Assembly (NCBI GenBank): GCA_964536015.1
Contig: CAZHVS010000003.1
Coordinates: forward strand, 186,001-250,000
From: CAZHVS01 sp964536015
GTDB taxonomy: Bacteria; Bacteroidota; Ignavibacteria; Ignavibacteriales; Ignavibacteriaceae
Direction: 5' to 3'
Length of the DNA: 64,000 nucleotides
In this document: positions 1 to 7,473 of the stretch, piece after piece
Numbering within the stretch: the stretch's first letter is position 1
Layout: each line of letters starts with the position of its first letter
Position numbers and translations under genes: made by a program
The notes under the pieces: generated by a model
What the model was told of the DNA's origin: nothing
The model's database searches: none
What the model saw: the letters and a program-made list of their open reading frames with translations, nothing else

Positions 1-669
1 GGATTCTTCTATTCTTCTTCCCCCCATAAATCGTTTTGAATAGTAATCCTCTTCAAGAGAAGAAATTCTTACTCCATAAGAAGAACTAGCATGAGCAAAT
101 AAATTGTCACCAATATAAATCCCTACGTGTCCAGGACGAACCCGCCGCCTTGTATTGAAAAAAACAAGATCCCCCATTTTAAGCCCATCTTTATCATCAA
201 CAATTAAACCCTGGGTATATTGATCGCGTGCAGAGCGTAATAATGTTATATTGAAACAATTCTTAAAAACTGTCTGCGTGAATGCAGAACAATCAATTCC
301 ATTCTTTGAATTTCCACCATATTTATAAGGAGTATCAAGGTATCGAATTATTTCCATCAACATCTTTTCCTGGGGAGTTCCAAGCTCAGTTCCTTTAACC
401 TCACCTGAATATTTTTTCATTATCTGAGAAATATCAACTTTTATTTTATCGCCGGAATAATCTTCTAATTCTTCTTCATCATCATTGATGCAGGAAGTAT
501 CATCAACACCTATTTCATCTTTATTATCATATCTTCCAACATACTTATCATTTTGTTCATCTTTTTTTTCTTTATATCTTGAAGTACTTGTAGTAGCAGA
601 ACAGCCGGAAAGTATAAACAATCCGGCTATCAGAATTAAAAAAAATGATATATAAAAAGATTTATTCAT
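1..669 (-). CDS. NlpC/P60 family cell-wall hydrolase lipoprotein (3' end cut by window edge)
   Basis: Probable peptidoglycan endopeptidase (gamma-D-glutamyl-diamino-acid type) anchored as a lipoprotein. The frame is open from ATG at 669 to the window edge, 223 codons without a stop. Residues 1-23 form a lipoprotein signal ending in the lipobox LSGC, with C23 as the lipidated Cys. A charged, Asp/Glu/Lys-rich linker follows (about 25-95), then the NlpC/P60 domain: catalytic C127 in GIDCSAF, H181 in RPGHVGIYIG and H193 in FAHAS. Its ATG overlaps the rpoD stop by one base (TAATG), so the two are probably translationally coupled. Known of the family: these enzymes trim cell-wall peptides. The exact bond cleaved is inferred. 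Confidence 0.88.
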   Translation of the reverse strand, partial: MNKSFYISFFLILIAGLFILSGCSATTSTSRYKEKKDEQNDKYVGRYDNKDEIGVDDTSCINDDEEELEDYSGDKIKVDISQIMKKYSGEVKGTELGTPQEKMLMEIIRYLDTPYKYGGNSKNGIDCSAFTQTVFKNCFNITLLRSARDQYTQGLIVDDKDGLKMGDLVFFNTRRRVRPGHVGIYIGDNLFAHASSSYGVRISSLEEDYYSKRFMGGRRIEES

Positions 670-1523
670 TAACCAAGATAAGCTCTAAGATTTTTACTTC
701 TTGAAGCGTGACGAAGCCTTCTTATTGCTTTCTCTTTAATTTGTCTAACTCTCTCTCTTGTCAGATTAAATTTCTCACCAATCTCTTCAAGAGTAAGAGA
801 ATGCTCTTTGTTTAATCCAAAATATAATTTAATTACTTCAGCTTCTCTTTCAGTTAAGGTAGATAAAGCTCTCTCTATTTCCTGTTTCAGAGATTCAGTA
901 ATCAGAATTGCATCTGGGGGTGGCTGTTGATCATTCTGCAAAACATCAAGAAGACGGTTATCTTCTCCCTGCTGAAATGGAGCATCCATCGAAACATGTC
1001 TGCCGGAAATTTTAAGTGTATCAGCAACTTCATTAACATCCATTTCAAGTTCGTTTGCTAATTCAGTTGCACTGGGCTCTCTTTCGAATTCTTGTTCAAG
1101 CGAGCTATAAGCTTTACCAATTTTGTTTAAAGCTCCAACTCTGTTAAGAGGAAGGCGAACTATTCTTGATTGCTCAGCTAATGCCTGAAGAATTGATTGC
1201 CTGATCCACCACACTGCATAAGAAATGAATTTAAATCCTCTTGTCTCATCAAACCTTTTTGCAGCTTTTATTAATCCAAGATTACCTTCATTAATTAAAT
1301 CACCAAGAGATAAACCCTGATTCTGATATTGTTTTGCAACGCTAACAACAAATCTCAAATTAGCTTTTGTTAATTGTTCTAACGCAAGTTGTTCACCTTG
1401 CTTAATCCTTATTGCAAGTTCAATTTCCTGCTCTGGTGTAAGGAGGCTTACCTTACCAATTTCCTGTAAATATTTATCAAGAGACTGACTTTCTCTATTA
1501 GTATATTGCTTTGTAATTCTCAC
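669..1523 (-). CDS. rpoD: Primary RNA polymerase sigma factor (sigma-70, short form)
   Basis: Directs core RNA polymerase to housekeeping promoters. The 284-residue protein lacks region 1.1, as in Bacteroidetes-type SigA. Region 1.2 lies at about 14-45. Region 2 (about 50-120) contains GDLINEGNLGLIKAAKRFD and the -10-reading segment with YAVWWIRQSI. Region 3 lies at about 125-195. Region 4 (about 215-275) ends in an HTH with TLEEIGEKFNLTRERVRQI. The start is GTG at 1523, preceded by AGAGG seven bases upstream. The eutN-like gene is 15 bases upstream, so transcription probably enters from the promoter near 1854. Some family members in these genomes are annotated rpoD or sigA; the function is secure. 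Confidence 0.96.
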   Translation of the reverse strand: MRITKQYTNRESQSLDKYLQEIGKVSLLTPEQEIELAIRIKQGEQLALEQLTKANLRFVVSVAKQYQNQGLSLGDLINEGNLGLIKAAKRFDETRGFKFISYAVWWIRQSILQALAEQSRIVRLPLNRVGALNKIGKAYSSLEQEFEREPSATELANELEMDVNEVADTLKISGRHVSMDAPFQQGEDNRLLDVLQNDQQPPPDAILITESLKQEIERALSTLTEREAEVIKLYFGLNKEHSLTLEEIGEKFNLTRERVRQIKEKAIRRLRHASRSKNLRAYLG

Positions 1524-1538
1524 TAGATTGCCTCTATC

Positions 1539-1808
1539 TTAATTATCTAAATTTATTGTATCAACAATTCCAACTATTGAAGCGTCAACTGGTGCCATAT
1601 CCACTGGCAAAGGAATAACAGCTTCACTTGCGGTAATGTATAAAATTATTTCGCCCGGCCCTGAACCGACAGTATCTACGGCAACAATTGGTTCCCCTAT
1701 GTTTTTAAGATCAGCATTTAATGGTTGAACAAACATAAATTTAAAACTATGAACAGCTTCATATTTTTTTGTCGCCCAAACATTTCCAATTACTTTTCCT
1801 AAGAACAT
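1539..1808 (-). CDS. EutN/CcmL family bacterial microcompartment vertex protein (copy 1)
   Basis: An 89-residue single-domain protein of the EutN/CcmL (BMC-P) family, whose members form pentamers that cap the vertices of microcompartment shells. It opens with the family signature MFLGKVIGNVWATKK. Other family features are the VAVDTVGSGPGE segment (about 43-54) and the C-terminal DASIVGIVDTI. It lies between a second copy (89 bases upstream) and rpoD (15 bases downstream). No hexameric shell protein or encapsulated aldehyde enzyme is present in the window, so a microcompartment role cannot be asserted. A free-standing pentamer of other function is equally possible. The family call is firm; the role is not known. 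Confidence 0.88.
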   Translation of the reverse strand: MFLGKVIGNVWATKKYEAVHSFKFMFVQPLNADLKNIGEPIVAVDTVGSGPGEIILYITASEAVIPLPVDMAPVDASIVGIVDTINLDN

Positions 1809-1853
1809 AAATTTGACCAGACCCGTAAAATAAAAGTTTTAAAATTTGGTGTG

Positions 1854-1861
1854 CAAATTTA
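1854..1861 (-). promoter_or_regulatory. Candidate -7 element ahead of eutN copy 1 and rpoD
   Basis: The minus strand reads TAAATTTG followed by CAC, matching the Bacteroidetes -7 consensus TAnnTTTG. It lies about 45 bases before the eutN copy 1 ATG. No good TTG -33 box is seen at the expected spacing. Immediately upstream on the transcript side lies a 7-bp inverted repeat (GGAAAAT / ATTTTCC, 1863-1882) that could end or attenuate transcripts from deoB. If real, this promoter would drive eutN copy 1, rpoD and the NlpC lipoprotein together. Confidence 0.4.
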
Positions 1862-1897
1862 CGGAAAATGGTTCAATTTTCCATCCTGCAAATACCA

Positions 1898-2203
1898 TTA
1901 TTTACCCTCTTCCTGTTTGTTTTTTAGGAATTGTTTTAATGGAATATCGAGTTTGTCAACTATTGCCATAACAACTGCATCCACAGGTTTATTTTTCGTA
2001 ATGTTTGTCTGTCTTGCAGAGCTTCCGGTTGTCACTAAAACAACTTCTCCTTCTCCTGCACCAACGCTATCAACTGCCACAACAAAACTTGTTTTTTCAT
2101 TCAGTTCTAAATCTAACTGTTTAACAATTAGTAATTTTGAACCAACAAGATTTTCATCTTTCTTTGTTGACCATACCGTTCCAATTACACGACCTAAAAA
2201 CAT
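1898..2203 (-). CDS. EutN/CcmL family bacterial microcompartment vertex protein (copy 2)
   Basis: Second BMC-P pentamer-family protein, 101 residues from ATG 2203. Its start MFLGRVIGTVWSTKK aligns with the start of copy 1. A TTG four codons upstream (2215) is possible, but the ATG matches the family start and has a purine-rich GAAGG just before it. The core VAVDSVGAGEGEVVLVTTG is conserved. An exposed 15-20 residue Lys/Gln/Glu-rich C-terminal tail follows, which copy 1 lacks. It starts eight bases after the deoB stop, so co-transcription with deoB is very likely. The two copies are clearly divergent, so this is not a recent duplication. Role unknown, as for copy 1. Confidence 0.87.
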   Translation of the reverse strand: MFLGRVIGTVWSTKKDENLVGSKLLIVKQLDLELNEKTSFVVAVDSVGAGEGEVVLVTTGSSARQTNITKNKPVDAVVMAIVDKLDIPLKQFLKNKQEEGK

Positions 2204-2211
2204 AACCGCCT

Positions 2212-3357
2212 TCAATTTCTAATTAAAAAACTTTCACCATTTAAAGTATTCGGAATATTAAAAAAATCTGCTGCTGTTTTACCTGCATCCGAAAATGTTT
2301 TACGAATTCCCAGATTTCTTGATGGATTTTTTTTATTATAAAATAACAATGGCACATATTCCCTTGTATGATCTGTGCTTAAATCTGTTGGATCATTCCC
2401 ATGATCAGATGTAATTAATAAGTAATCATTATCATCAAGTCTATCCACAATTAGTGGAAGATTCTCGTCAAATTCCTTCAATGCTTTTGTAAAACCCATC
2501 GCATCATTTCTATGACCATAATATACATCAAAGTCTACAAGATTTGCCATTATAAAAGCCTTTGTAAGTTTTGACGTAAATTCAATAATTTTGTTGCATC
2601 CTTCTTTATTAGATTTTGTTGGTAAAGAATACTTAATTCCTCTATGATTAAAAAGATCATTTATCTTTCCAACTGCCACTGTATCGATATTATTATCGTT
2701 CAATAAATCAAGGATTGTATTATCTGGTGGATCCAAAGAAAAATCATGCCGATTAGTTGTTCTTTGATAGCTCCCTTTTGTTCCGATAAAAGGTCTTGCA
2801 ATCACTCTGCCAACAACATAAGGGGTTGTTAATACTTTTTCACGTGTAATTCTACAAATCTCATATAATCTTTGCAAAGGAATAATTTCTTCATGAGCAG
2901 CTATTTGAAAAACGGAGTCTGCAGATGTATAAACAATTGGGAAACCAGTTCGAATGTGTTCATCACCCAGCTCTTTAATTATCTCTGTTCCTGAAGCTGG
3001 TTTGTTTCCAAGATAACCCGAACAGCCAGTTTCATCAAGAAATTTTTTCATCATTTCATCAGGAAAACCATCAGGGAAGTATGAAAAATCAAAATCAACA
3101 AACACTCCACCAAGTTCCCAATGACCTGTTGTAGAATCTTTTCCTTTAGAGATTTCTCTCATCTTGCCATATGAAGCCAGAGGAGTTTTAACAGGTTCAA
3201 CGCCTAAAATTTCAGTAATATTCCCCAGCCCAAATTTCTTCAGGTTAGGCAGGTTCAATCCACCAACAGCTTTTGACATATTCCCGAGAGTATTACTTCC
3301 ACAATCGTTATATAAACTAGCATCAGGAAGTTCACCAACTCCAATACCATCAAGCAC
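2212..3357 (-). CDS. deoB: Phosphopentomutase
   Basis: Interconverts (deoxy)ribose-1-phosphate and (deoxy)ribose-5-phosphate in nucleoside salvage and breakdown; alkaline-phosphatase superfamily, di-manganese enzyme. From the GTG at 3357 it is 381 residues. Visible ligands and motifs are D3 in LDGIGVGE, the catalytic Thr in KDSTTGHWE (about 74-81), YTSADSVFQIAAHEE (about 144-158), TSDHGND (about 315) and DHTREYVPLL. The reading frame continues upstream of GTG with codons for KINNFIFIV, a good first beta strand, but contains no ATG, GTG or TTG before a stop at 3382-3384. Translation may therefore begin at ATA 3378 or ATT 3366, or a base may be miscalled. The family is certain; the exact start is open. 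Confidence 0.93.
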   Translation of the reverse strand: MLDGIGVGELPDASLYNDCGSNTLGNMSKAVGGLNLPNLKKFGLGNITEILGVEPVKTPLASYGKMREISKGKDSTTGHWELGGVFVDFDFSYFPDGFPDEMMKKFLDETGCSGYLGNKPASGTEIIKELGDEHIRTGFPIVYTSADSVFQIAAHEEIIPLQRLYEICRITREKVLTTPYVVGRVIARPFIGTKGSYQRTTNRHDFSLDPPDNTILDLLNDNNIDTVAVGKINDLFNHRGIKYSLPTKSNKEGCNKIIEFTSKLTKAFIMANLVDFDVYYGHRNDAMGFTKALKEFDENLPLIVDRLDDNDYLLITSDHGNDPTDLSTDHTREYVPLLFYNKKNPSRNLGIRKTFSDAGKTAADFFNIPNTLNGESFLIRN

Positions 3358-3386
3358 TATAAAAATAAAATTATTTATTTTTCAAC

Positions 3387-5240
3387 TCAATTAATATTAC
3401 GAACTTTGTTTCCACCACTGTCAATTGCTTTTTGTAAAGCAAGATTGGCATTATAAATTAATTCTTCAGCATCAGGTTTCCCGTTAGCAGCCGCTACTCC
3501 TACTGAGATAGTAAATGTTGTCTGCCTTGCAGAGACAGAAATTGTTTGGCGGGCAACTCTAACACGGAGTTTTTCCGCCCAGATATAAACATCTTTAGAA
3601 TTTGCATTAAAGAAATACACTGCAAAAATTTTTTCAGATAATCTTCCGTACATACTGAAAGCTGTCATCTCGTTACTTATCAGTTCAGAAACAGTAGTAA
3701 GAACTTTCATAAAAGGATTCGTATCAAATAACGAAGCCTGTTCAAGGAATTCATCTATTTTAATTACAGCAATTGCACTTTTAATTTTAAGTTCATTTGC
3801 TCTTATTAAATCATTCTGAAGTCGTTCTTTAAATGTCACAGCATTTAATGCACGGGTTTCTATATCAAGGGCTAAAAGACTTTTTAATAAATGCTGAGTT
3901 GAGATAGAATGAATCATAAATGCCAGAATATTTGTAGCCCCTTTAAGAAATTCAACATCAGATTTTGTATACGAATTTTTTTTCAGGCTTTCAAAACACA
4001 TAACTCCGTAGTTTTGGTTTTGAAAAATTAAAGGAATAACTAGAAAAGAGCCATCAAAACTTACATCTTCAATTTTTGAAAATCTCTTATAATCTGCAGC
4101 TGAAGTATCATCAATTTTTACAGGGATTCCTGTTGAAATACTTTTCCCAACAAGAGTTCCATTCACTTCAACATCAAGATTTTCACCAATATATTTTAAT
4201 GAAGTTTTATTAATTACTTTCACTGTCTTAAAAGATTTTTCAATTGGATGATAATAAACAAAAGCAAAAGCATCCCAATTAATTAAAAATGCAAGTGATT
4301 TTTCAACTGAATCAATCAATTCTTTTTCATCCTCAAAATTTTGTGCAGGTTGAAGAAATGTCAGCAATCCCTGCAATCTTTTCTGAGAAATAAATTCCGA
4401 ATATTTTTGTTCAAAAAGACTTATCAAAATTGTTATTAATCTTACAAATCTTCCAAGTGAAAAAATTGTTTCAATACCGAATTGATCTGGTTCTTTTGAA
4501 TCAATTGCCAGAATTCCAATTAACTGTTTGTCATAAAAAAGAGGAACACCAACAAAGCTTTTTATGTCCTGAATCGTTTCATAATACCTAATCACATCAG
4601 CTTCAGCTTTTGATGAAATGTCTGTAAGAAGTTCGGGTTCACCTTTTTGAATTATTTTACTAAGTATATCGTTTTCAATGTCAAATTTTCTTTCAGAGAT
4701 ATCGCTTGAATTAGAAATAAATTTTTCAATTGATATTTTTTCTTTTTTCTTATTGTACCAAAAGAAAACCGCTGTATGAGCCGCAAAAGAATCTTTAATA
4801 ATTGTAAGTATTTTCTCCAACACAAAAGCAAATTGTCCGTCATGACTTATTTCCTTAGGGAGTTCTTCATTTGCTATTTCTTCAAAACGTTCTTTTAAAT
4901 CAGGTGGTTTTACTGTAGTACGATTTGGTTTGTTAATTTTAAAATAATTCTCATCAGTAATTAAATCGGTATTCGTTGTTTTCGAAACTATTGTAAATCC
5001 CTCACCTTCATCAAGCGGGAGTTTGGGAACATCCTGAGCTGGTTCTGGCTGGGATGTTAATTCTTCATATACAGGTTCTTTTCTGAAAGAATCTCGTAAA
5101 AAAATTAATAGCCCAACATAGATGATAGTAAGAAGAATCCCGATAATCCTGATTGTCAAATCATCAGTTAAAAATGGAATAGCAAGCAGAAAAGGAAATA
5201 TCAGGAATGTATATATTCTTTTTTTTTGTCTTCTATCCAT
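3387..5240 (-). CDS. Membrane-anchored GAF protein with degenerate GGDEF domain
   Basis: A 617-residue protein, probably a signalling scaffold or sensor. Two adjacent hydrophobic segments (about 8-26 and 30-48) anchor it in the membrane, followed by an acidic linker. Two GAF-like domains follow at about 140-295 and 300-460 (FVGVPLFYDKQLIGILAI and FLVIPLIFQNQNYGVMCFE). The C-terminus (about 475-617) has the fold pattern of a GGDEF diguanylate cyclase. However, the signature position reads YGRLSEKIFAVYF, so the GGDEF residues are lost and cyclase activity is unlikely. It may bind a nucleotide or act as a dimerisation unit. It lies 46 bases after engB and is followed closely by deoB. Confidence 0.75.
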   Translation of the reverse strand: MDRRQKKRIYTFLIFPFLLAIPFLTDDLTIRIIGILLTIIYVGLLIFLRDSFRKEPVYEELTSQPEPAQDVPKLPLDEGEGFTIVSKTTNTDLITDENYFKINKPNRTTVKPPDLKERFEEIANEELPKEISHDGQFAFVLEKILTIIKDSFAAHTAVFFWYNKKKEKISIEKFISNSSDISERKFDIENDILSKIIQKGEPELLTDISSKAEADVIRYYETIQDIKSFVGVPLFYDKQLIGILAIDSKEPDQFGIETIFSLGRFVRLITILISLFEQKYSEFISQKRLQGLLTFLQPAQNFEDEKELIDSVEKSLAFLINWDAFAFVYYHPIEKSFKTVKVINKTSLKYIGENLDVEVNGTLVGKSISTGIPVKIDDTSAADYKRFSKIEDVSFDGSFLVIPLIFQNQNYGVMCFESLKKNSYTKSDVEFLKGATNILAFMIHSISTQHLLKSLLALDIETRALNAVTFKERLQNDLIRANELKIKSAIAVIKIDEFLEQASLFDTNPFMKVLTTVSELISNEMTAFSMYGRLSEKIFAVYFFNANSKDVYIWAEKLRVRVARQTISVSARQTTFTISVGVAAANGKPDAEELIYNANLALQKAIDSGGNKVRNIN

Positions 5241-5286
5241 TTTTTGTTAAAATTTTAATTTTGCCAATAAATATACAAAAGTATTT

Positions 5287-5874
5287 TTAATTATGCTGAG
5301 TTACGTTTTCTATTTTCTTTTCAATTTCTTTTTTACCTAAACCAGTCACTGCAGAAAATAAAAAATAATTTCTGTTTGTTTTTTCTTCACCTAAAAACAT
5401 TTCTATGTTTTTTATTGCTGCAGCTTTTTGTGATTGATTGCATTTATCAATTTTATTAAGAATAATCGTATAATCAAAATTTTTAGAGAGAACCATACTT
5501 TTTAATAATTCATCGAGATTAGTTGGTTTATGTCTGCTATCAATTAAATGAAATACAAAAAAGTTTTTATTTTCTATTGAAAAAAACTTCTGAATCAGGT
5601 CAGTCCATTTTTTCTGTTCACTGGCACTGGCTCTTGCAAAACCATAACCGGGTAAATCCACAATATAATATTTATCGTTTACTGAATAATAATTTATTGA
5701 CCTGGTTTTTCCCGGTGTGCTGCTTGTTTTTGCCAGACCTTTTTTATTATACAGAGAATTAATCATAGAAGATTTACCAACATTTGAACGTCCGCACAGA
5801 ACAATTTCAGGTAGTTTTAATTTAGGTAAATCTCTTAAATTATAAACTGATTTAACAAAAAAAATATTATTCAT
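5287..5874 (-). CDS. engB: Ribosome-biogenesis GTPase (YihA/YsxC)
   Basis: Essential small GTPase needed for assembly of the large ribosomal subunit. Taken from ATG 5874 it is 195 residues. G1 is GRSNVGKSS (28-36), G2 lies around STPGKTRSIN, G3 is DLPGYGFA and G4 is LNKIDK. A longer frame reaches 5928, but its first 18 codons lie inside the rplQ terminator hairpin, and the family normally has about 28 residues before G1, which fits 5874. The ATG directly follows the terminator T-run and has no Shine-Dalgarno sequence. How it is transcribed and initiated is therefore unclear. Confidence 0.92.
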   Translation of the reverse strand: MNNIFFVKSVYNLRDLPKLKLPEIVLCGRSNVGKSSMINSLYNKKGLAKTSSTPGKTRSINYYSVNDKYYIVDLPGYGFARASASEQKKWTDLIQKFFSIENKNFFVFHLIDSRHKPTNLDELLKSMVLSKNFDYTIILNKIDKCNQSQKAAAIKNIEMFLGEEKTNRNYFLFSAVTGLGKKEIEKKIENVTQHN

Positions 5875-5884
5875 AAAAATAAAA

Positions 5885-5913
5885 AAGAGTAACCAGTAAA
5901 ACTGATTACTCTT
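5885..5913 (-). terminator. Rho-independent terminator after rplQ
   Basis: On the minus strand a 12-bp stem (AAGAGTAATCAG / CTGGTTACTCTT with one G-U pair) and a 5-base loop are followed by TTTT-A-TTTTT. It begins about 20 bases after the rplQ stop and closes the ribosomal block. The engB ATG immediately follows the T-run, so the element may also work as an attenuator for engB. Confidence 0.85.
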
Positions 5914-5933
5914 CAACCAATCATTCAATCAAT

Positions 5934-6422
5934 CTATTGTTTACCAGAAGTTGATTCTTCAAGAACTTTTGCGTCTTCAACTTCTTTTTGTTTTTTCTCT
6001 TTTTTTACTTTTTCTTTTGCTTCTTTCTTTTCTTTCTTCTCTTCAGCTTTTTTATTAGCAACTTCGTTGTAATCAACAAGTTCAATAATTGCCATTTCAG
6101 CTGCATCACCCAATCGTTTACCGATTCGAATAACTCTTGTATAGCCACCTTTTCTGTCACCAATAGTGGAAACAATATCAGCAAATAATTCTTTTACTAC
6201 TTCTTTATCTTTAATTTCATTAATCACCAGTTTTTTAGCATTCAAATCGCCTGCTTTGGCTTTTGTTATTAATGGTTCAACAAAAGATTTTAATTCTTTT
6301 GCTTTTGCAACAGTGGTTTTAATTCTTTTATGTTTTAACAAAGAAGTTGCAAGATTTCTAAGCAATGCTGAACGATGACTTGAAGTTCTTTTAAGTTTTC
6401 TGCCTTTAACTTTATGCCGCAT
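5934..6422 (-). CDS. rplQ: Large-subunit ribosomal protein L17 (bL17)
   Basis: Component of the 50S subunit near the peptide exit tunnel. The core (1-118) begins MRHKVKGRKLKRTSSHRSAL and contains the family segment TTVAKAKELKSFVEPLIT. The protein is 162 residues, about 40 longer than the E. coli protein. The extra length is a Lys/Glu-rich tail (about 119-162) of low complexity, as often seen in Bacteroidetes-group L17. It is the last gene of the alpha block, 23 bases after rpoA, and is followed by a strong terminator. Confidence 0.97.
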   Translation of the reverse strand: MRHKVKGRKLKRTSSHRSALLRNLATSLLKHKRIKTTVAKAKELKSFVEPLITKAKAGDLNAKKLVINEIKDKEVVKELFADIVSTIGDRKGGYTRVIRIGKRLGDAAEMAIIELVDYNEVANKKAEEKKEKKEAKEKVKKEKKQKEVEDAKVLEESTSGKQ

Positions 6423-6445
6423 TTGTAAACCTTTGTTTAAATAAA

Positions 6446-7444
6446 TTAGTTATTATGTTCAGTTTCATCTTTTAAATATTTATCAACATCCATTCCGAAT
6501 TCAAGCCCAAGACTTTCAACAATCTCGGTAAGTTCTGAAAGTGATTTTCTTCCAAAATTTCTGAATTTCAGCATTTCAGATTCTTCTCTACGAACAAGTT
6601 CAGAAATAGTTTTAATGTTTGCAGCCATAAGACAATTATGAGCTCTAACACTAAGTTCAAGATCGTTAACACTTGTAAGTAAGATTTTCTTTATTCTTTC
6701 TTTTTCTGTATCTCTTTGAACCTCAGCTTGTTTTTCTTCAGGTTCAAGATCAAGGTTGATAAATAATTGAATATGATCTCTTAAAATTTTAGCAGATTGT
6801 GCTAATGCATCTTCAGGAGTAATAGAACCATCAGTAAAGATTTCAAGAGTAAGTTTTTCGTAATCATTTTTATCACCAATACGAACGTTTTCTATATCAT
6901 ACTTCACATTCTTTATTGGTGTATAAATTGCATCCATAGGAATAACTCCTATTGTATACTCAGGTGATTTATTTTCAACTGCAGGAACAAATCCTTTTCC
7001 TTTTCCAACTCTTAACTCTATGTCAATCTTTGCATTTTTATTTAATGTAGCAATATGAAGATCAGGGTTAAGTATTTCTATATCAGCACTGTTTTTTTGA
7101 ATATCGGCTGCAGTAAAAATATGTTCACCGTGTAATGTAAACTCAATCTTGTTAGGTTTTTTATTGATTAACTTCAGTCTAACCTGTTTTAAGTTAAGAA
7201 TAATTTCTGCTACATCTTCAACCACACCGTTAATGGTGCTGAACTCGTGAAGAACACCACCAAATTTTACGGCAATAATAGCAGCACCGGGTAGTGATGA
7301 TAAAATCACACGTCTTAAAGAATTACCAATTGTAACTCCATAACCTCTCTCTAAAGGTTGTAATGTGAATTTACCGTAAGTATCAGTTTTAGTTGATTCA
7401 TCAAGTACAACTGCTTCCGGCATTTTAATAAATGGTGCACTCAT
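6446..7444 (-). CDS. rpoA: RNA polymerase alpha subunit
   Basis: Forms the dimer on which beta and beta-prime assemble; its C-terminal domain contacts UP elements and activators. 332 residues. The N-terminal domain (about 1-235) includes LERGYGVTIGNSLRRVILSSL. A flexible Glu/Lys linker follows. The alpha-CTD (about 255-325) has LSVRAHNCLMAANIKTI and FGRKSLSELTEIVESLGL. It sits between rpsD (29 bases upstream) and rplQ, the usual order of the alpha operon. Confidence 0.98.
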   Translation of the reverse strand: MSAPFIKMPEAVVLDESTKTDTYGKFTLQPLERGYGVTIGNSLRRVILSSLPGAAIIAVKFGGVLHEFSTINGVVEDVAEIILNLKQVRLKLINKKPNKIEFTLHGEHIFTAADIQKNSADIEILNPDLHIATLNKNAKIDIELRVGKGKGFVPAVENKSPEYTIGVIPMDAIYTPIKNVKYDIENVRIGDKNDYEKLTLEIFTDGSITPEDALAQSAKILRDHIQLFINLDLEPEEKQAEVQRDTEKERIKKILLTSVNDLELSVRAHNCLMAANIKTISELVRREESEMLKFRNFGRKSLSELTEIVESLGLEFGMDVDKYLKDETEHNN

Positions 7445-7473
7445 TTTCTAATTCCTATTAAGTTTTTAAATAA

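Noticed and set aside
1539..2203. A bacterial microcompartment locus.
   Set aside because: Only two pentamer-family genes; no hexamer or trimer shell gene or cargo with an encapsulation peptide in the window.
4470..5240. Active diguanylate cyclase for the GAF protein.
   Set aside because: The GGDEF signature is absent at the aligned position in the C-terminal domain.
5875..5928. Upstream ATG extending engB by 18 residues (hydrophobic, Trp-rich).
   Set aside because: The codons are the rplQ terminator hairpin and its T-run; family length and motif spacing fit the ATG at 5874.
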